In this document: one piece after another, positions 16,609-25,637 of the stretch | Position numbering within the stretch: position 1 is the first letter of the stretch | Layout: the number at the start of each line of letters is the position of its first letter | From: Streptomyces sp. RPA4-2 | GTDB lineage: Bacteria > Actinomycetota > Actinomycetes > Streptomycetales > Streptomycetaceae | Assembly (NCBI RefSeq): GCF_012273515.2 | Contig: NZ_CP050975.2 | Span: forward strand, 5,580,001-5,644,000 | Direction: 5' to 3' | DNA: 64,000 nt | Notes under the pieces: model-generated | Told to the model about the DNA's origin: nothing | Database searches by the model: none | What the model saw: the letters and a program-made list of their open reading frames with translations, nothing else | Program-made: the position numbers and the translations under genes

Positions 16609-17012
16609 ATCCCGGCCGCGGGCGCGACCCAGTCCGTCGGTCCGACGGGCGGCAGCTGTTCCCGCTCCATCACGCCCCGCCGCCGGATCCTGTTGAGCAC
16701 GTACACGTTGCCGAGGTGCATGACACCGAGTACGAGCAGGACGACGCCGAGCTTGGTCGACAGGGCCTCGAAGACCCCGCGGGCGTTCTCGATGTCGTCG
16801 TCCCCGTTCAGGTAGAGCGCGACGAAGCCCAGGTTGACCAGGTAGAAGCCCACCACCAACAGGTGGTTGACGGCTTCGGCGAGCTTCTCGTTCCCGTGCA
16901 GCACGTCGGCGAGGAAGATCCGCCCGTTGTGGCTCAGCGTGCGCGCCACCCAGACCGTCAACGCGATGCTGACCAGCAGATAGATGACGTACGCCACGAC
17001 CGTGAGGTCCAT
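16605..17012 (-). CDS. Conserved integral membrane protein (135 aa), first gene of TetR operon
   Basis: Hypothetical membrane protein with three predicted helices: VVAYVIYLLVSIALTVWVA near the start, HLLVVGFYLVNLGFVALYL in the middle, and LGVVLLVLGVMHLGNVYVL near the end. The C-terminal tail is polar and ends DWVAPAAGM. No enzyme motif was seen. It is the first of three overlapping or nearly abutting genes (membrane protein, DCC protein, TetR) read leftward from a promoter with two operator palindromes, so its expression is probably controlled by the TetR product. Function unknown. Confidence 0.75.
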   Translation of the reverse strand: MDLTVVAYVIYLLVSIALTVWVARTLSHNGRIFLADVLHGNEKLAEAVNHLLVVGFYLVNLGFVALYLNGDDDIENARGVFEALSTKLGVVLLVLGVMHLGNVYVLNRIRRRGVMEREQLPPVGPTDWVAPAAGM

Positions 17013-17026
17013 GTCCCCACCCCTTC

Positions 17027-17040
17027 TTGAACGCGTTCAA
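17027..17040. promoter_or_regulatory. Putative TetR operator O1 (TTGAACGCGTTCAA)
   Basis: A perfect 14-bp inverted repeat lies 15 bp upstream of the membrane-protein start at 17012. It has the form TTGAAC-GC-GTTCAA and matches O2 in both half-sites, differing only in the two central bases. The operon encodes its own TetR regulator, which is the obvious candidate to bind. Binding itself is inference. Confidence 0.7.
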
Positions 17041-17071
17041 AACGCTGTCGAGTAGGAATGTAGACCTGCTT

Positions 17072-17085
17072 TTGAACATGTTCAA
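17072..17085. promoter_or_regulatory. Putative TetR operator O2 (TTGAACATGTTCAA)
   Basis: The second perfect 14-bp palindrome lies 45 bp from O1 (first base to first base), about four to four and a half helical turns away. It shares both half-sites with O1. The pair brackets the region where the promoter of the leftward operon should lie. Confidence 0.7.
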
Positions 17086-17165
17086 GTCAGGAGTGGGGAT
17101 GTGCCCGGCGTCACGTCCGGCGAAGTCTCCGCGGGTGTTCCGCCGTGTGATCCGAACGGCGGCCG

Positions 17166-17576
17166 TCAGGGGCGGCGGGCGAGTTCGGGCCGCTTGGTGT
17201 AGTCCGTGAAGCCGATGACGTTGCCCCAGGGGTCGGCGATCTCGACGGTCCTGCCGGTGGCGACCGGGAACACGGGAGCGAGCGGCCGGATGCCGGCCGC
17301 GGTCAGCGCGGCGGCCGTGGCCCGCGCGTCCCGGACCTCCAGCCACACCCGTGCCGAGGCCCATACCGGCGGCCGTGGGCTGAGTTCCTCCTCCAGGCGC
17401 AGCAGCAGCCCCGGAGTCTCCTTGCCCACCTTCAGCAGGGCGATGCCGGCCTCGTCGAGCCGGAACGCCACCGGGAACCCGGCCCGTTCGTAGAAGCTCA
17501 CCGCCGCGCCGAGGTCACCCACCGGCAGCAGTACGTTGTCGAGTCCGAGCAGCTCATGTGACACGTCATCTGACAT
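17166..17576 (-). CDS. VOC-family (glyoxalase/bleomycin-resistance fold) protein
   Basis: 136-residue vicinal-oxygen-chelate protein. Two beta-alpha-beta-beta-beta units are visible: LDNVLLPVGDLGAAVSFYERAGFPVAFRL in the first half, and ARVWLEVRDARATAAALTAAGI then VEIADPWGNVIGFTDY in the second. The latter is the common DPxGN(x)xxF ending. The family includes glyoxalases, dioxygenases and drug-binding proteins, and the sequence alone does not decide among them. It stands alone on the minus strand, upstream of the TetR-operon promoter. Confidence 0.85.
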   Translation of the reverse strand: MSDDVSHELLGLDNVLLPVGDLGAAVSFYERAGFPVAFRLDEAGIALLKVGKETPGLLLRLEEELSPRPPVWASARVWLEVRDARATAAALTAAGIRPLAPVFPVATGRTVEIADPWGNVIGFTDYTKRPELARRP

Positions 17577-17839
17577 GCCGTCAGATTAGGTGTTCGTCCG
17601 CCTTCGTCCGCGGGGGCTGACCGTGCGGGTCACTCATTGGGCCGAGACCCGGCCCCCGCGCCGGTGGCGCCCCGCACCGTCTGCGGCGCGGAAACGGTGA
17701 CGGGACGAGGTCGTCGCCCGCGTGTGGACGAATCCACTTCTCCGTCCGCGGTCTCCTGCTGCAAGATGGCGTGACTCATGTCCGACTTTCGTACGTGAGT
17801 CCAACGTCCCCACGCACGCGCCTACCAGGAGCCAGCACC

Positions 17840-18295
17840 TTGACCGATCAGCCGCAGCAGCCGCAGCAGCCCCCGAACCAGCCGCCCGGCTACGGCTATC
17901 CGCACGCCGGCGCGACTCCGCCCGGCGGCCCCGGCCCGTACGGCCCCGGACAGCAGGGCCCCTACCAGCAGCCGGGGCCGTACGGGTACGCGCAGCCCGG
18001 TGGCTACCCGATGGGCGCCGTTCCGCCCGGCACGTACACCGGTGACCCGAACGCGCCGTACGGCTACGACCCCTACGGCCGCCCGTACTCCGAGAAGTCG
18101 AAGATCGTCGCCGGTGTCCTCCAGCTCACCCTGGGCAGCCTCGGCATCGGGCGGTTCTACATGGGCAATGTCGGCATCGGCATCGCCCAGCTCCTCACCT
18201 GCGGGGGCCTCGGTATATGGGCCCTGATCGACGGGATCATGCTGCTCACGGGCAGCAGCGCCACGGACTCCGAGGGCCGGGTCCTGCGTGGCTGA
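17840..18295 (+). CDS. TM2-domain membrane protein with Pro/Gly/Tyr-rich N-terminus
   Basis: 151-residue protein. The N-terminal 75 residues are rich in Gln, Pro, Gly and Tyr (QPQQPQQPPN, YGPGQQGPYQQPG). The C-terminal TM2 domain has the order YSEKSKIVAGVLQLTLGSLGIGRFYMGN, then GIGIAQLLTCGGLGIWALIDGIMLL, i.e. two helices with the conserved GRFY and LIDGI segments. I start at TTG 17840, eight bases after an AGGAG site; upstream in-frame codons to 17771 are not family-like. The DUF2752 gene begins inside its stop region. A close paralogue is at 18933. Function unknown. Confidence 0.85.
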   Translation: MTDQPQQPQQPPNQPPGYGYPHAGATPPGGPGPYGPGQQGPYQQPGPYGYAQPGGYPMGAVPPGTYTGDPNAPYGYDPYGRPYSEKSKIVAGVLQLTLGSLGIGRFYMGNVGIGIAQLLTCGGLGIWALIDGIMLLTGSSATDSEGRVLRG

Positions 18296-18695
18296 TTCCG
18301 TCGCGGCGCGCGGGGTCGCGCTGCGGCACCCGGCGGCGGCACCCCTCGCGGTGCTCGCCGCCGGGGCGGCCGGGGCGGGGTATCTGTACGTCACCGATCC
18401 GCACGAGCCCGGCCATGTCCTGCCCGGGTGCCCGTTCCGTCTGGTCACCGGGCAGCTCTGCCCGGCCTGCGGCGGCACCCGCATGGTGTACGACCTGATG
18501 CACGGTCACTTCGCCGGGGCCTGGCTGGACAACAGGGCGCTGTTGCTCGCCTCGCCGTTCGCCCTCGCGCTGCTCGCGCGCTGGGCCTGCGAGGGGCTGC
18601 GTGGACGCCGCTGGAGGCCCGAACTGAAGCCGCGCACGCAGGCGTTGATCCTCCTCGTGGCGGTGGCGTGGACGGTGGCCCGCAACCTCGTCTAG
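18288..18695 (+). CDS. DUF2752 membrane protein
   Basis: 135-residue protein with the DUF2752 signature CPFRLVTGQLCPACGGTRMVYDLMHG near residues 48-73 (paired cysteines and GGTR), followed by membrane helices FALALLARWACEG and ALILLVAVAWTVARNLV. An N-terminal helix (AVLAAGAAGAGYLYV) precedes it. The start GTG 18288 overlaps the end of the upstream TM2 gene by 8 bp, so the two are probably cotranslated. The family is uncharacterised but often sits beside TM2 genes in Streptomyces. Confidence 0.83.
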   Translation: MADSVAARGVALRHPAAAPLAVLAAGAAGAGYLYVTDPHEPGHVLPGCPFRLVTGQLCPACGGTRMVYDLMHGHFAGAWLDNRALLLASPFALALLARWACEGLRGRRWRPELKPRTQALILLVAVAWTVARNLV

Positions 18696-18932
18696 GGCAT
18701 GGGCGCGACGGCGGTTCGATCAAGGGACCGCGTGTGGCCGGAATATGATCACGGGATGGGAACGATTGATCGATTTCTCTCCCCTTTGGGCCGTTGATCT
18801 CCGTACGCTCCCACGGCACAGGGGGGATGGCGTGCACGTGATCCATGGGTGATCTCTGCCATGAGGTCCCTCCTGGACTCCGGCCGGAGCGCTTTGTTCC
18901 GGTTGTATTTCAGCCATCCAGGAGCAGCTTTC

Positions 18933-19196
18933 ATGACCGTCCCCACCCCTGACGCCCCCTACGGCTACGACCCGCAGGGCCGTCCCTACTCCGACAAGTC
19001 CAAGATCGTCGCGGGCGTCCTCCAGCTGTTCCTGGGCGGATTCGGCGCCGGCCGCTTCTACGTCGGTTCCACCGGTGTGGCCCTCGGCCAGCTCTTCACC
19101 TGCGGCGGCCTCGGCATCTGGGCCCTGGTCGACGCGATCCTGTTCTTCACGAGCAACGACCGCACCGACAAGCAGGGCCGCGTACTGCGCGGCTGA
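18933..19196 (+). CDS. TM2-domain membrane protein (short form)
   Basis: 87-residue paralogue of the protein at 17840 without the long Gln/Pro-rich leader. It has APYGYDPQGRPYSDKSKIVAGVLQLFLGGFGAGRFYVG, then LGQLFTCGGLGIWALVDAILFF and the shared QGRVLRG ending. ATG 18933 follows AGGAG. An in-frame upstream ATG at 18849 has no ribosome site or conservation. It is followed by a strong bidirectional hairpin before sdhB. Function unknown. Confidence 0.85.
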   Translation: MTVPTPDAPYGYDPQGRPYSDKSKIVAGVLQLFLGGFGAGRFYVGSTGVALGQLFTCGGLGIWALVDAILFFTSNDRTDKQGRVLRG

Positions 19197-19211
19197 CGAC
19201 GACAGTCGCGA

Positions 19212-19248
19212 CGAAGGGCCCCGCTCCGGAATGGAGCGGGGCCCTTCG
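19212..19248. terminator. Bidirectional terminator between TM2 gene and sdhB
   Basis: Inverted repeat with a 16-bp arm (CGAAGGGCCCCGCTCC) and a 5-nt loop (GGAAT). It lies 16 bp after the TM2 stop and 16 bp from the sdhB stop on the other strand, so it can serve both convergent units. Confidence 0.85.
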
Positions 19249-19263
19249 GGCAGCTGCGGCGGA

Positions 19264-20043
19264 TCAGAAGCGACGCGTGATCAGCGCGCGCTTGACCTCC
19301 TGGATCGCCTTCGTGACCTCGATACCGCGAGGGCAGGCGTCCGTGCAGTTGAACGTGGTGCGGCAACGCCACACGCCGTCCTTGTCGTTGAGGATCTCCA
19401 GGCGCTGCTCGCCCGCTTCGTCACGGCTGTCGAAGATGAAGCGGTGCGCGTTCACGATCGCGGCCGGGCCGAAGTACTGGCCGTCGTTCCAGAACACCGG
19501 GCAGGACGACGTGCACGCCGCGCAGAGGATGCACTTGGTGGTGTCGTCGAAGCGCTCGCGGTCCTCGGCGCTCTGCAGACGCTCACGCGTCGGCTCGTTG
19601 GTGTCCTTCGTGATGAGGAAGGGCATCACGTCGCGGTACGCCTGGAAGAACGGGTCCATGTCGACCACGAGGTCCTTCAGGACCGTCAGGCCCTTGATGG
19701 CCTCGACCGTGATCGGCTTGGCGGGGTTGATGTCCTTGATCAGCGTCTTGCAGGCGAGGCGGTTCTTGCCGTTGATCCGCATGGCGTCCGAGCCGCAGAT
19801 GCCGTGCGCGCAGGAACGGCGGAAGGTGAGCGTGCCGTCCTGGTCCCACTTGATCTTGTGCAGCGCGTCGAGGACACGCTCCTTCGGGTCGATCTCCAGC
19901 TGGAAGTCTTCCCAGACCGCGTCCGCCGAGACCTCGGGGTTGAAGCGGCGGATGCGGAACGTGGCGGTGATGTACGGCGAGTCGGCGAAGCCCGCCTCGG
20001 GCTGGCCGGCGCTGTCCGCCTTGTCGAGAGTCGGGGTAGCCAT
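19264..20043 (-). CDS. sdhB: Succinate dehydrogenase iron-sulfur subunit
   Basis: 259-residue iron-sulfur subunit of complex II, passing electrons from the SdhA flavin to the membrane quinone. The three cluster motifs are present: CAHGICGSDAMRINGKNRLAC for [2Fe-2S], CILCAACTSSCP for [4Fe-4S], and CRTTFNCTDACPRG for the last two clusters. The start codon overlaps the sdhA stop by one base (TGATG). It is the last gene of the leftward sdhCDAB operon, ending at a bidirectional terminator. Confidence 0.97.
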   Translation of the reverse strand: MATPTLDKADSAGQPEAGFADSPYITATFRIRRFNPEVSADAVWEDFQLEIDPKERVLDALHKIKWDQDGTLTFRRSCAHGICGSDAMRINGKNRLACKTLIKDINPAKPITVEAIKGLTVLKDLVVDMDPFFQAYRDVMPFLITKDTNEPTRERLQSAEDRERFDDTTKCILCAACTSSCPVFWNDGQYFGPAAIVNAHRFIFDSRDEAGEQRLEILNDKDGVWRCRTTFNCTDACPRGIEVTKAIQEVKRALITRRF

Positions 20044-21797
20044 CAGTACTTACGCTCCATCGGCTGGTAGCGGGTCTGGACGACCGGCTTGTAGTCGAGA
20101 CGGATGGACTCGGTGCCGTCGTCGCCGACCTCGCGGTACGCCATGGTGTGGCGCATGAAGTTGACGTCGTCGCGGTTCGGGTAGTCCTCGCGGTAGTGAC
20201 CGCCGCGGGACTCCTTGCGGGCGAGCGCGGAGACGGCCATGACCTCGGCCAGGTCGAGCAGGTTGCCCAGCTCGATGGCCTCGAGGAGGTCCGTGTTGAA
20301 CCGCTTGCCCTTGTCCTGGATCGAGACGTTCTTGTAGCGCTCGCGCAGCTCCGCGATCTTCTCGACCGCCGTCTTGATCGTCTGCTCGGTGCGGAACACC
20401 ATCACGTTGGCGTCCATGCACTCCTGCAGCTCGAGGCGGATCGTCGCGACCCGCTCCGTGCCCGTGGAGTCGCGCAGGTGCTCGACCTGCCTGACGACCT
20501 GCGAGGCAGGGTTCTCGGGCAGCTCGACGTAGTCGGCCTTCGCCGAGTACTCGGCCGCGGCGATGCCCGCGCGGCGCCCGAACACGTTGATGTCCAGGAG
20601 CGAGTTCGTGCCCAGGCGGTTGGCGCCGTGCACGGACACGCAGGCGACCTCGCCGGCCGCGTACAGGCCGGGGACGACCGTGGTGTTGTCGCTCAGCACC
20701 TCACCCTGGACGTTCGTCGGGATGCCGCCCATGGCGTAGTGCGCGGTGGGCTGGATCGGGATCGGGTCCGTGTAGGGCTCGATGCCGAGGTACGTACGGG
20801 CGAACTCGGTGATGTCGGGGAGCTTCGCGTCGAGCTGCTCCGGCGGGAGGTGCGTGAGGTCGAGGTAGACGTGGTCGCCCTCGGGACCGCAGCCGCGGCC
20901 CTCACGGATCTCCGTGTAGATGGAGCGGGAGACGACGTCACGGGACGCGAGGTCCTTCATGACCGGCGCGTACTTCTCCATGAAGCGCTCGCCGTCCTTG
21001 TTGCGGAGGATGCCGCCCTCACCGCGGGCGCCCTCCGTCAGCAGGATGCCCATGCGCCAGATGCCGGTCGGGTGGAACTGGAAGAACTCCATGTCCTCCA
21101 GCGGCAGTCCGCGACGGTAGACCGCGGCCTGGCCGTCACCGGTCAGCGTGTGCGCGTTGGACGTCACCTTGAAGAACTTGCCGGTGCCGCCGGAGGCGTA
21201 GATCACGGACTTCGCCTGGAAGACGTGGATCTCGCCGGTCGCCAGCTCGTACGCGACCACGCCGGCCGAGCGCTTCACGCCGTCGACCTCGGTGATCAGC
21301 TGGTCGAGCACGTAGAACTCGTTGAAGAACTCCACGCCCTCCTTGACGCAGTTCTGGTACAGCGTCTGGAGGATCATGTGGCCGGTGCGGTCCGCGGCGT
21401 AGCAGGACCGGCGGACCGGGGCCTCGCCGTGGTTGCGGGAGTGACCGCCGAAACGGCGCTGGTCGATCCGGCCCTCGGGCGTCCGGTTGAACGGCAGGCC
21501 CATCTTCTCCAGGTCGAGGACCGAGTCGATGGCCTCCTTCGCCAGGATCTCGGCGGCGTCCTGGTCGACCAGGTAGTCACCGCCCTTGACGGTGTCGAAG
21601 GTGTGCCACTCCCAGTTGTCCTCCTCCACGTTGGCCAGCGCGGCGGCCATGCCGCCCTGCGCCGCGCCCGTGTGGGAGCGGGTGGGGTAGAGCTTCGTCA
21701 GCACGGCGGTGCGGCTGCGCTTCGTCGCCTCGATGGCGGCGCGCATGCCGGCGCCGCCGGCGCCGACGATGACGGTGTCGTACTTATGGATCTGCAT
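20043..21797 (-). CDS. sdhA: Succinate dehydrogenase flavoprotein subunit
   Basis: 584-residue catalytic subunit oxidising succinate to fumarate. The N-terminal dinucleotide site is [16 protein letters not shown], followed by [12 protein letters not shown], where His42 is the expected site of covalent FAD attachment. HPTGIW and the active-site Arg/His region ([18 protein letters not shown]) are present, and the protein ends MERKY. Length and motifs are those of the standard actinobacterial SdhA. It lies between sdhD and sdhB in one operon. Confidence 0.97.
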   Translation of the reverse strand: MQIHKYDTVIVGAGGAGMRAAIEATKRSRTAVLTKLYPTRSHTGAAQGGMAAALANVEEDNWEWHTFDTVKGGDYLVDQDAAEILAKEAIDSVLDLEKMGLPFNRTPEGRIDQRRFGGHSRNHGEAPVRRSCYAADRTGHMILQTLYQNCVKEGVEFFNEFYVLDQLITEVDGVKRSAGVVAYELATGEIHVFQAKSVIYASGGTGKFFKVTSNAHTLTGDGQAAVYRRGLPLEDMEFFQFHPTGIWRMGILLTEGARGEGGILRNKDGERFMEKYAPVMKDLASRDVVSRSIYTEIREGRGCGPEGDHVYLDLTHLPPEQLDAKLPDITEFARTYLGIEPYTDPIPIQPTAHYAMGGIPTNVQGEVLSDNTTVVPGLYAAGEVACVSVHGANRLGTNSLLDINVFGRRAGIAAAEYSAKADYVELPENPASQVVRQVEHLRDSTGTERVATIRLELQECMDANVMVFRTEQTIKTAVEKIAELRERYKNVSIQDKGKRFNTDLLEAIELGNLLDLAEVMAVSALARKESRGGHYREDYPNRDDVNFMRHTMAYREVGDDGTESIRLDYKPVVQTRYQPMERKY

Positions 21798-21821
21798 GAG
21801 TCGGTTACCTCAGCCCCGTGC

Positions 21822-22313
21822 CTAGCGGATGTTCGGGTCGAAGGTGAAGATCACCAGCGTGCCCAGCAGGATGGTGAACACCGTCGCGGTGTAGAGCAGG
21901 CCCTTGAGCCACAGGCGGGTGTTCGCGCGCTCGGCGTAGTCGTTGATGACCGTGCGCAGGCCGTTGGCGCCGTGCAGCATGGCGAGCCACAGCATCGCGA
22001 GGTCCCAGGCCTGCCACCACGGGGACGCCCAGCGGCCCGCGACGAACGCGAAGCCGATCTTGGAGACTCCGCCGTCGAGGACGAGCTGGATGAGCAGGTG
22101 GCCGAGGACCAGGACGACGAGGACGATGCCGGACAGGCGCATGAAGAGCCAGCCGTACATCTCGAAATTGCCGCGCGTCGACTTCGGGGTCTTCTTGGTG
22201 CGCTTGCGGGGCGCCTCGATGAGCGGCGCCGGGTTGTCGACGCCGTACGCCGAGTACGCGCCCGCGCCCTCGACGGGGCCGATGCCGGAAGCGGCGGTCT
22301 CTGTGGTGGACAT
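21822..22313 (-). CDS. sdhD: Succinate dehydrogenase membrane anchor subunit D
   Basis: 163-residue hydrophobic anchor. A polar 50-residue N-terminus is followed by three membrane helices: WLFMRLSGIVLVVLVLGHLLIQL, DLAMLWLAMLHGANGLRTVI and LLYTATVFTILLGTLVIF. The RLSGIxLVxLxxGH and HGANGLR segments are the usual heme/quinone-site regions. The start ATG 22313 lies 5 bp after sdhC, so the two are tightly linked. Confidence 0.93.
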   Translation of the reverse strand: MSTTETAASGIGPVEGAGAYSAYGVDNPAPLIEAPRKRTKKTPKSTRGNFEMYGWLFMRLSGIVLVVLVLGHLLIQLVLDGGVSKIGFAFVAGRWASPWWQAWDLAMLWLAMLHGANGLRTVINDYAERANTRLWLKGLLYTATVFTILLGTLVIFTFDPNIR

Positions 22314-22318
22314 CTGCG

Positions 22319-22699
22319 TCAGCTCCCGAAGACTTCGCGGAATGCGTGCCCGAGGACGGGGTACAGCGCCCCGGCCATCAGCACGACCCAGATACCGACG
22401 ACGGACCAGAGCATCTGCTTCTGGTAGCGCGGGCCCTTCGACCAGAAGTCGACGGCGATGACACGCAGGCCGTTGAGCGCGTGGAAGAGGATGGCGGCGA
22501 CGAGGCCGTACTCCAACAGCGCGACGATCGGCGTCTTGTACGTGGACACGACCCTGTCGTAGTCCTCGGGGGAGACACGGACGAGAGCGGTGTCCAGCAC
22601 GTGTACGAACAGGAAGAAGAAGATGAGGACGCCGGTGACTCGATGAGCCACCCAGGACCACATTCCTTCCCGGCCGCGGTACAGCGTTCCAGCCGGCAC
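22319..22699 (-). CDS. sdhC: Succinate dehydrogenase cytochrome b556 subunit C
   Basis: 126-residue cytochrome subunit and first gene of sdhCDAB. It has HRVTGVLIFFFLFVHVLDTALV (heme-region His residues), then LVAAILFHALNGLRVIAVDF and MLWSVVGIWVVLMAGALYP. I chose GTG 22699 because GGAGGG lies about eight bases upstream and the product then matches the usual length. An in-frame ATG at 22786 would add 29 Gly/Pro-rich residues with no ribosome site. Confidence 0.93.
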   Translation of the reverse strand: MPAGTLYRGREGMWSWVAHRVTGVLIFFFLFVHVLDTALVRVSPEDYDRVVSTYKTPIVALLEYGLVAAILFHALNGLRVIAVDFWSKGPRYQKQMLWSVVGIWVVLMAGALYPVLGHAFREVFGS

Positions 22700-22932
22700 G
22701 GAAGAACCCTCCGGGAGCGGGGATTGGGGCCTGCCGGCTTCTGTGTCGGTCGGCCCGGCCGGGTACGGTCCACCGGCCCCGGCCATCGTAGCGACGACTT
22801 GTCGGAACGTTTACAGCGGCCCTATCTATGTGATCAAACTGGCAGACAATCAGGCACGGACGGGCTACTGCGGACGCGGATCGGGGGCCGGAGCGCGGCC
22901 GGCGTGCCGCGGGGTTCCCGGGGGCGGCGCTT

Positions 22933-23556
22933 CTAGAGGGGGCGCTCGAGTACGGGCGGCGCGCTGAAGTGCTGCACCAGGCGGGCCAGGCGGCCTCGGG
23001 CGAGGCGGCGCAACTCGTCCGCCGTCGTCACCCGCTCCTCCTCCCGATCGTTCGTCAATCGTGACCGGATGGCGCCGAGCACCTGATCGAGGGCTTCTTC
23101 GGGGGCTATGCCGTCCAGACAGATGACGAACACATGCCCGAAGCGGCTTTCGTACGCGGCGTGCGCGGCGCTCAGCGCGGTGTGGGCGGCGGAGTAGCCG
23201 CCGTCCGGGAGCGGGGTGAGTGACTCGCCGGCCAGTGCTTCGGCGAGATCGCCGGGCGTGAGGTCGTACGCCGCCTCGTCGGCCGCGGCCAGCAGGGCGT
23301 CCAGGTCCGGGTAGGGCCGGTGGGCGGCCAGCCGGTGGGCCCAGCGCGGATTGCGGCAGCACGTGAGCAGGGCGCGCTCGACGTCGTCGGCGGGCGCGTC
23401 GTTGAAGTGCTGCAGGCGGCCCGGGGACGGTGGCGCGCTCTTCTGCTCGGGTAGGGCGACCTGGCCGGGGAGGCGTGGGAGACGGTGCGCGGGCAGCGTG
23501 GGTCCTCGGCGATGGGATGGCGGCGGGTGCGTGCCGTGGCGTCCTGTGGACGTCAC
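22933..23556 (-). CDS. uraD: OHCU decarboxylase (uric acid pathway)
   Basis: About 160 residues from LQHFNDAPADDVERALLTCC onward match 2-oxo-4-hydroxy-4-carboxy-5-ureidoimidazoline decarboxylase, the last step from urate to S-allantoin. Supporting segments are WAHRLAAHRPY, the ALAAA-type helix and FGHVFVICLDG followed by a basic ALDQVLGAIRSRLTND. The first 48 residues (from GTG 23556) are Pro/His-rich and may not be translated, but no internal ATG or GTG with a ribosome site was found. No urate oxidase or transthyretin-like partner gene is adjacent, so the rest of the pathway must be elsewhere. Confidence 0.75.
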   Translation of the reverse strand: MTSTGRHGTHPPPSHRRGPTLPAHRLPRLPGQVALPEQKSAPPSPGRLQHFNDAPADDVERALLTCCRNPRWAHRLAAHRPYPDLDALLAAADEAAYDLTPGDLAEALAGESLTPLPDGGYSAAHTALSAAHAAYESRFGHVFVICLDGIAPEEALDQVLGAIRSRLTNDREEERVTTADELRRLARGRLARLVQHFSAPPVLERPL

Positions 23557-23811
23557 GTGTGGTGCGGCAGGGGATGAAGTGAGAAGTGTGCCGCCACGGT
23601 ATCGACGATTGACGGGAGCTGTCCGTCCGATGCCTGAATTTCACCCGGAAGGGAGAGTTTCGGAACCTGCGGTGGACGGTTGTGAAGGAGAAGGGGACCG
23701 TGGTTCATGAGGGGGGTGTACGACGTGAGGTGTACGGGGTGCGGGATGCGTACGTGAAGGTGCGGGTCTCGACGGCCGGGGCGCGAGCGTGATCGTGAAG
23801 GGCGTGGTGCG

Positions 23812-25445
23812 GTGAGCACGGGCAGGCGGCGACGGGCGCCGGTACGGAGCGGGAGGCGGCCGGCGCTGATGGCCGCCGGAGTGGTGGTGGCGGCGGGCGC
23901 CGTGGTGGCGGCCGTGGTGCTGTGGCCCTCCGGTGACGGCGAGCCGACCGGGGCGAGCCTGTCCTCGGCGAGCACGTCCGCCGCCGCGAGCGGGTCCTCC
24001 GCGTCCGCCTCGCCCACCCGGGTCTACCCCTCTCCCAGGCCCCCCGCACGATTCCCGCCGTGCGGGAGCACACGCCCGCCCGGGGGCCCGGCTGGCGTCC
24101 CGCCGCGGGCGGCCGGGTCGTCGTGGACGACGCCGGCCTCGCCGACGAGGGGAAGCTGATGGCGGGGGAACTCAAACTGTCCTACGCGGGGCGGACACAG
24201 GCCCGCGACGGTGACGTCGAACTCGCCCTGAACGGCACGGCCGCCGACCCGGAGTCGTACACCCTGACGGTGAAGAACCGCCGGGTCACCATCTCCGCGC
24301 CCGGCGAGGCGGGCGTCTTCTACGGCACGCGCACCCTCAAGCAGGAGGTGCACGGCGGCGGCACCGCGCCGGAGGGCGTCGTACGCGACCGGCCCGCGAA
24401 GCCACGCCGCGGGTTCATGCTCGACATCGCCCGCAAGCACTTCACGGCGGCCTGGATCGAGGACCGCGTCCGCGAACTGGGCGATCTGAAGTTCAACGAG
24501 CTGGGCCTGCACTTCTCCGACGACCAGGGCTTCCGCATCCAGTCGGACACCCACCCGGAGATCGTGTCCCGGCAGCATCTGTCCAAGACCGAGGTCAAGG
24601 ACATCATCGACCTCGCGGCGAGCCGGCACATCCACGTCGTGCCCGAGATCGACTCGCCGGGCCACCTCGGCGCGGTGATCGCCGCCCACCCCGACCTCCA
24701 GCTCCGGAACGCCTCGGGGGTCCCCACCCGGGGTGCCGTCGACATCTCCAAGCCCGCGTCGGCGGCCATCGTCGACGACCTGCTCAACGAGTACGCGGGT
24801 CTCTTCCCCGGCCCGTACTGGCACCTCGGCGGCGACGAGTACCAGGCGCTGACCGTGGCGAACCCGGCGGCCTCCTATCCGCAGCTGGCCACCGCGGCCA
24901 GGAAGCTCTTCGGGGCCGGCGGGAGCGTCGCCGACCTGGCGACCGGCTGGCTCAACGACCGCGCCTCGGTGGTGCGCGGACACGACCGGACCTCGCGGGC
25001 CTGGAACGACGGGTTCTTCCGCGGGGGCAGCGTCCAGGCCGCCAAGGACATCGAGGTCGCGTACTGGACCGGGAAGGAGATCGGCGCGCGCCCGCCGGCC
25101 GAGTACCTGAGCGCCGGCCGCGAACTCATCAACTACAACGACGAGTTCCTCTACTACGTCCTCGGTGAACCGCAGACCTTCGTCTATCCGACCGGGCGGC
25201 GCATCTACGAGCAGTGGACCCCGCTCGTGCTGCGCGGCACCACACCGGTCCCGTCGAGGTACGACGGCCAGATCCTCGGCGGGAGCTTCGCCGTCTGGTG
25301 CGATCTCTCGGCCTCGCAGACCCAGGACCAGGTGGCGGCGGGCATCAGGATGCCGTTGCGCGCGACCATCCAGAAGCTGTGGGATCCGGGCCGGCCGGCG
25401 CTCTCCTGGACCGGCTTCAAGAGCCTCGCGGACCGACTGGGCTGA
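23812..25445 (+). CDS. Secreted beta-N-acetylhexosaminidase (GH20), frameshifted near its 5' end
   Basis: GH20 enzyme that removes terminal GlcNAc/GalNAc. The catalytic domain is intact: RRGFMLDIARKHFTAAWIED, HFSDDQGFRIQSD, HVVPEIDSPGHLGAVIAAHP, and HLGGDEY with the catalytic Asp-Glu pair. The signal segment (LMAAGVVVAAGAVVAAVVLW plus a Ser/Ala linker) is read from GTG 23812 in a different frame. The frames would join if one C were added to the C-run at 24027-24030 (TACCCCT instead of TACCCCCT), restoring VYPLSQAPRTIPAVREHTP. Without that base, the catalytic half starts only around 24060 with no export signal. It is a recent frameshift or a sequencing error; repaired length is about 544 residues. 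Confidence 0.8.
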
Positions 25446-25637
25446 ACCGGCCCCGCCGGCCGGCCGGACCGGCGGTCTGCGGCCGCTGCGCGGGCCGGGC
25501 GCAATTGGTTGGACGCCGGGGCCGGATGAACGTATCTTCCGATGGTTCGTGTGCCGGGTGTGCCCCTGGGGAGGGAGCACACCCGGCTTCTTGTGCCGGT
25601 ACCGCCTCGCGTGCGTGCCGGAGATCCGGGGGGCCCT

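Noticed and set aside
17027..17085. LacI-type operator reading of the TTGAAC palindromes
   Set aside because: The operon carries its own TetR gene and no LacI gene is nearby, so a TetR operator is the simpler reading.
20148..22427. Long rightward open frame across sdhA and sdhD
   Set aside because: Antisense shadow of the sdh operon; no motifs, while all sdh motifs lie on the minus strand.
23556..23811. DasR-type operator upstream of the hexosaminidase
   Set aside because: No match to the TGGTCTAGACCA-like consensus was found in this gap.
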